A model generated the notes under the pieces. That model saw only the letters and a list, made by a program, of their open reading frames with translations, ran no database searches and was not told where the DNA came from. Positions 60,498 through 64,000 of a stretch of 64,000 nt of DNA are shown here, in pieces. Source of the DNA: Tubulanus polymorphus (taxonomy: Eukaryota > Nemertea > Palaeonemertea > Tubulaniformes > Tubulanidae); contig NC_134026.1 of assembly GCF_964204645.1 (NCBI RefSeq), forward strand, positions 31,419,150 through 31,483,149, in the 5' to 3' direction. Within the stretch, counting starts at the first letter, position 1; each line of letters starts with the position of its first letter. A program made the position numbers and the translations under genes.

Positions 60498-60856
60498 TAA
60501 CCGTCAAGTGCTGCCCCCTATACAGGGTCGACTTATGTTGGTGTACGAAAATTCCGTTATCGTTGAGTATAGCGGCAGCACCTTACGTTACCGGGCCAGC
60601 GCGTTGACTGCCAGGGTCGACTCGTGTTAGTGAATGGAAATTCCGTTATCGATTACAATAGCGGCAGCACCTTACGTTCCCGGGCCAGCGCGTTGACTGC
60701 CAGGGTCGACTCGTGTTAGTGTATGGAAATTCCGTTATCGATTACAATAGCGGCAGCACCTTACGTTCCCGGGCCAGCGCGTTGACTGCCAGGGTCGACT
60801 CGTGTTAGTGTATGGAAATTCCGTTATCGATTACAATAGCGGCAGCACCTTACGGT
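60498..60856. mobile_element. Tandem foldback-element cluster
   Basis: TAACCGTCAAGTGCTGCC begins the cluster, and AGCGGCAGCACCTTACG closes each of about four units. Three units of about 90 bp contain GGGCCAGCGCGTTGACTGCC and TTAGTGTATGGAAATTCCG. The GTGCTGCC/GGCAGCAC ends and the GTATGGAAATTCCG segment relate it to the 178 bp MITEs near 30 kb. Confidence 0.7.
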
Positions 60857-61348
60857 GTAGCGAGACAGTTTCAAATCGAATTACGCCAACGATTGTTATA
60901 TTTGTGATGTGCATTTAAAACTAATTGCCTTTAGTAGAGTTATCTTACTAGAAGATACATGTAGAAAAGATGTAATTACGCTATCAACCATTTCAATGGT
61001 GTTTGTATGAGGAAGAAAACCAGTTTACAAAAACACATGAACAAAAACATGAAGTATTTTAGTTGTAGCTTTTTTGTGTCCGTCGATGTCTTTAACTTCA
61101 TGTAATGTGGATAAAGTTTAGGGAAACGACACTTCATTGGCAAATAATTAGAATTGTTGAGATCATGTGCAACAATAAATATGATCTCTGATGGACAACG
61201 TCTACTAAAATGATGATGATGAGGATGTTCTCGGCCGTGCTACACACACGTGTGCGCCATAAGTCTAGCTGCGATATGTGCGTGCAGTGAAAAGCGCCTC
61301 GTGCGTGACCTAGTAAACGGTTTCCTGGGAACTGCAACCGATTCACAA

Positions 61349-61530
61349 CTGCCAGGGCCAAATTCGGTTTTCGTATCTAGTCCACTAGTGGTCGGATCGA
61401 ACTAATAACCGAATGCGCTTGATTTTCGAACTATTTTCGGAATATAGTTCCGACTAATGGACATTCGGTTACGTCTAGTCCAACTACGTATAGTCGACTA
61501 ACTCAGAAAACCGAAGGTGGCCCTGGGTTC
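61349..61530. mobile_element. Foldback MITE
   Basis: The ends GCCAGGGCCAAATTCGGTTTT and GAAAACCGAAGGTGGCCCTGG are imperfect inverted repeats. Inner blocks (TAGTCCACTAGTGGTCGGA, ATAGTTCCGACTAATGGAC) continue the pairing. It has no coding capacity. Confidence 0.65.
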
Positions 61531-61824
61531 GTGAAAATGATTCACGGGCCGGCCGTGAAAAGCAGTTAACTTTATAGCAGGGCAGTGAAACGGGGGTGTT
61601 ACTAAAAACCATGCGCTACTAAAACGAAGACCTATGCACTTTGGGGTATTAGAACTATGCATGACTAAAAAGAAGTCCGAAGATACTCGAAATCATCACT
61701 TGGGGCACTCTGTACCACCACTGGCGGAAACGTAAATTGCCTGGTGGGTTTTCTCGGGCGCATATAGTCTTCGTTTTTAGTAGTGCTTCGTTTTAGAAAC
61801 ACTTGTAACAACGAATGACAAATT

Positions 61825-63020
61825 TCAAAATCAATCATATTTATTCTCATACAACAATTACACAAAATGCCAGGTTTGTGCTCGAGGAATTATAACGTAA
61901 GCTCCTCAAACACGTGGACTTTCAAAAAAACAACTAGTCCAACCACCATAGGCGTATAAACTATAAACGAGAGTTTATACGCCCATGGTCCAACCATAGA
62001 CTAAAACAGAAACGTCTATGGCCCACAACCATGGACTCTTAAACCGTGAGTCCATGGCTCCCCGCACTAAAACCAGAGATAAACCTGGCCAAATACTCTG
62101 GAAAGCGTAGGATTAAGTAATCAATCCGTTTTACATTTTTACATCATTTTATTTTCACATATCATATTATTAACTTTTCGCTTATTTGCTCAAATTTTAA
62201 TAGTAATTTTATTTCTATTACTATGCATGAAATTGTACTAACTTAAAACAAAGTTACATGTAGGCCTACAGGTTAAGGTATTTCGAAGTCTTTATCTACA
62301 ATACATTTCCACTACAGCTGATTTATATAATTTGCATCATAAACTTTGATCCATAAAAAAACGAAAATTGGACTAGTCTAAGATTATGAATTTGACAATG
62401 AACCATTGATGAACACCACAGTATGAATGACGAAACATGTATATCATTTTATTCTTACACAACAATTATACCACGCTAAATGAGTTATTTATAAAACAGT
62501 TCTACATAAAACCTTCAAATTCACTCACTCTGGAAAGCGTAAGGTAAACTAATTAATCTTAGTTATTACAAGAAAACTAAAAACATTGCCAAAAATTTCC
62601 TCGTCTGAGAGATTTCTTTAATTATCAACTAGCTTATTTCACAAATGTTAGCACTGAATTCTCGAGTTAGCCTATCAAGAAACAACTCCTTCTATTCTAT
62701 GCTCCTGCTAATTAAATCAGTATTTTATGAACCACTGAAAAGCACCACAGTGGAATTGTTGCTATAAAAATTAACAACTAAAAAGTTTCAACATGAATGA
62801 TGAAAATGTACATCGTTTTATGCACACAACAATAAAATCTTAATCGAGGAATCATCATGCAAATTCCTAATTTCCAAACATGCATTATGTGTTACAATTG
62901 CAGTCTCCAAGATAAAGCATTAAAACTAGAGATGGAACATACAGATTCACTCTGGAAATCTTAGTATCAACTAATCATTACTTTCACTAGAAAACTAGAA
63001 TTTTGCCTACTTTGCCTTGA
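61825..63020. repeat. Three diverged copies of a long repeat
   Basis: Blocks at about 61830-62150, 62425-62590 and 62785-63000 share, in order, ATTTATTCTCATACAACAAT (or variants), an ACTCTGGAAAGCGTA (or TCTGGAAATCTTAG) phrase, a TAATCAAT-like phrase and ACTAGAAAACT or similar. The first copy carries an insert with palindromes, including GGCGTATAAACT with AGTTTATACGCC. No reading frame is seen. Confidence 0.5.
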
Positions 63021-63790
63021 CTTAAAGATGTCCAAGCACCTTGGCATTAAATACTAAGTATTCTGATGTTTTTTTTATGGCAGCTTCGAAAACATCAACA
63101 TAATTATACAATCCGTAACTAATCAATAACATCAATAACTTAAGTTTATAGCTGTTTATCATTCTTTCTAAAAAGTAAAATGTATGTACCAGATTTTAGA
63201 TAGTAAGTCTACCCCCGTACAACAATCAACGGTCACAGCAGTGATTGAGCGCGGCTAGTTGAAAGGACGGGTCGATCTTTCATCACAGTTTTTCAAAGCA
63301 TTCTATCATATCAGTTATTTTCTTTAAGTGTGTTCGATTTAGTTAAGGTTTATGGTTATTCGTTTTGTTCATTACAATAATTGAGTTGATAGAATGCTTT
63401 GAATAACAACAGAAAAGATCTCGGGTTTTCGCTATACTTAGGGAAGGTTGTTCGATAAATGAAGAACCTTGTTGATAAATATTGGAAAAAATGCCTTTTC
63501 ATGTAAATAGAATATTAATTTGTTGTTTGTTTCTATTGTTGTTTATTATTTTCATCTATTTTTTAATATTATCTATTTATGTTTGTACTTGTATTTTCTA
63601 TTATTTACTACTTATTATTTATTGGTTTTTTTTTAATTTATTTTTTTATTAATTTATGTACTTGTAGTTTGTATCATGTATTATTTATACTCCTCTATTT
63701 ACAACTGCAGGCATTTTTTCACTGTAAAGTTTCTGGGCCCATTTTAGAAAAGCACTACCGATTCACTGCCACTCCTTGATAATCATTATA
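63020..63790. other. AT-rich spacer
   Basis: No repeat array or convincing gene. The open frame at 63579-63779 is low-complexity hydrophobic sequence from T-rich DNA. Confidence 0.4.
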
Positions 63791-63799
63791 CACCCGATT

Positions 63800-63930
63800 T
63801 GAAGCGATTATTCACGAGAGCCATCTCGTGATATAGATTTACCAATTACAATAAAAGAAGTTCAAACAGCTATAAACAATGTTAAAACGTTCAAAATTAG
63901 TCCTAGCTATAATTTTATGCCTTGTTATTC
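63800..63930 (+). mobile_element. Possible LINE reverse transcriptase fragment
   Basis: The frame reads SRDIDLPITIKEVQTAINNV then KTFKISPS before a stop. The pattern PITI.EV..AI...K resembles the region just before the reverse transcriptase core of LINE elements. The typical KSPGPDG that follows is replaced, and a stop comes soon after. This would be a short dead fragment near the window edge. Confidence 0.35.
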
Positions 63931-64000
63931 CTAGCTTTACCTCTCAAATGTAAAAAATGGTCTCTTTCAAATAAAGCTTTTGATTTCAAATATGTAGCTA

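Overview
The window is nuclear DNA from an animal. It is AT-rich, its genes are split by GT-AG introns, and most of its length is introns, tandem repeats and foldback elements. Metazoan markers (a full dystrobrevin gene, a 14-exon FGGY carbohydrate kinase, a Penelope-like retroelement, tRNA-derived SINEs) support an invertebrate. A lophotrochozoan such as a mollusc or annelid is my guess from genome style, not a demonstrated identity.

Layout. 0.1-8.9 kb: a spliced gene for an unrecognised, basic, probably nuclear protein, with a CRE/TATA promoter at the left edge. 9-24.3 kb: a gene desert of minisatellites and satellites (about 200, 62, 42, 168, 59, 155 and 159 bp units) with two long inverted-repeat elements. 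24.8-26.9 kb: a row of exon-like modules ending in a polyadenylation signal. 28.2-30.6 kb: tandem units with a tRNA B-box-like motif, carrying two copies of a 178 bp foldback MITE. 32.5-34.9 kb (minus): a three-exon gene resembling the AKAP2/MISP C-terminal family. 37.2-38.8 kb (plus): a single-exon gene for a basic disordered protein.

39.9-56.1 kb (plus): a dystrobrevin gene rebuilt in 17 phase-consistent coding exons (863 codons before the stop). It keeps the EF-hand-like region, ZZ zinc finger and coiled coil, and adds an N-terminal exon with a 24-glutamine run. Its intron 5 holds an antisense gene for a secreted Gln/Asn/Met/Pro-rich repeat protein (three exons, 451 aa). The first intron of that gene holds a 5'-truncated Penelope-like element and a SINE. 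Many dystrobrevin introns carry a private minisatellite; intron 6 carries a 69 bp satellite matching the tail of the Penelope-like element, and intron 13 a piggyBac-type MITE.

57.3-60.2 kb (minus): the FGGY kinase gene (540 aa), convergent with dystrobrevin across a 27 bp minisatellite. 60.4-64 kb: more foldback elements, a diverged triplicated repeat and a possible LINE fragment. The genes do not form one pathway. Dystrobrevin belongs to the dystrophin complex at the membrane, the AKAP2/MISP-like protein is probably a cytoskeletal adaptor, FGGY is a metabolic kinase and the nested gene makes a secreted protein.
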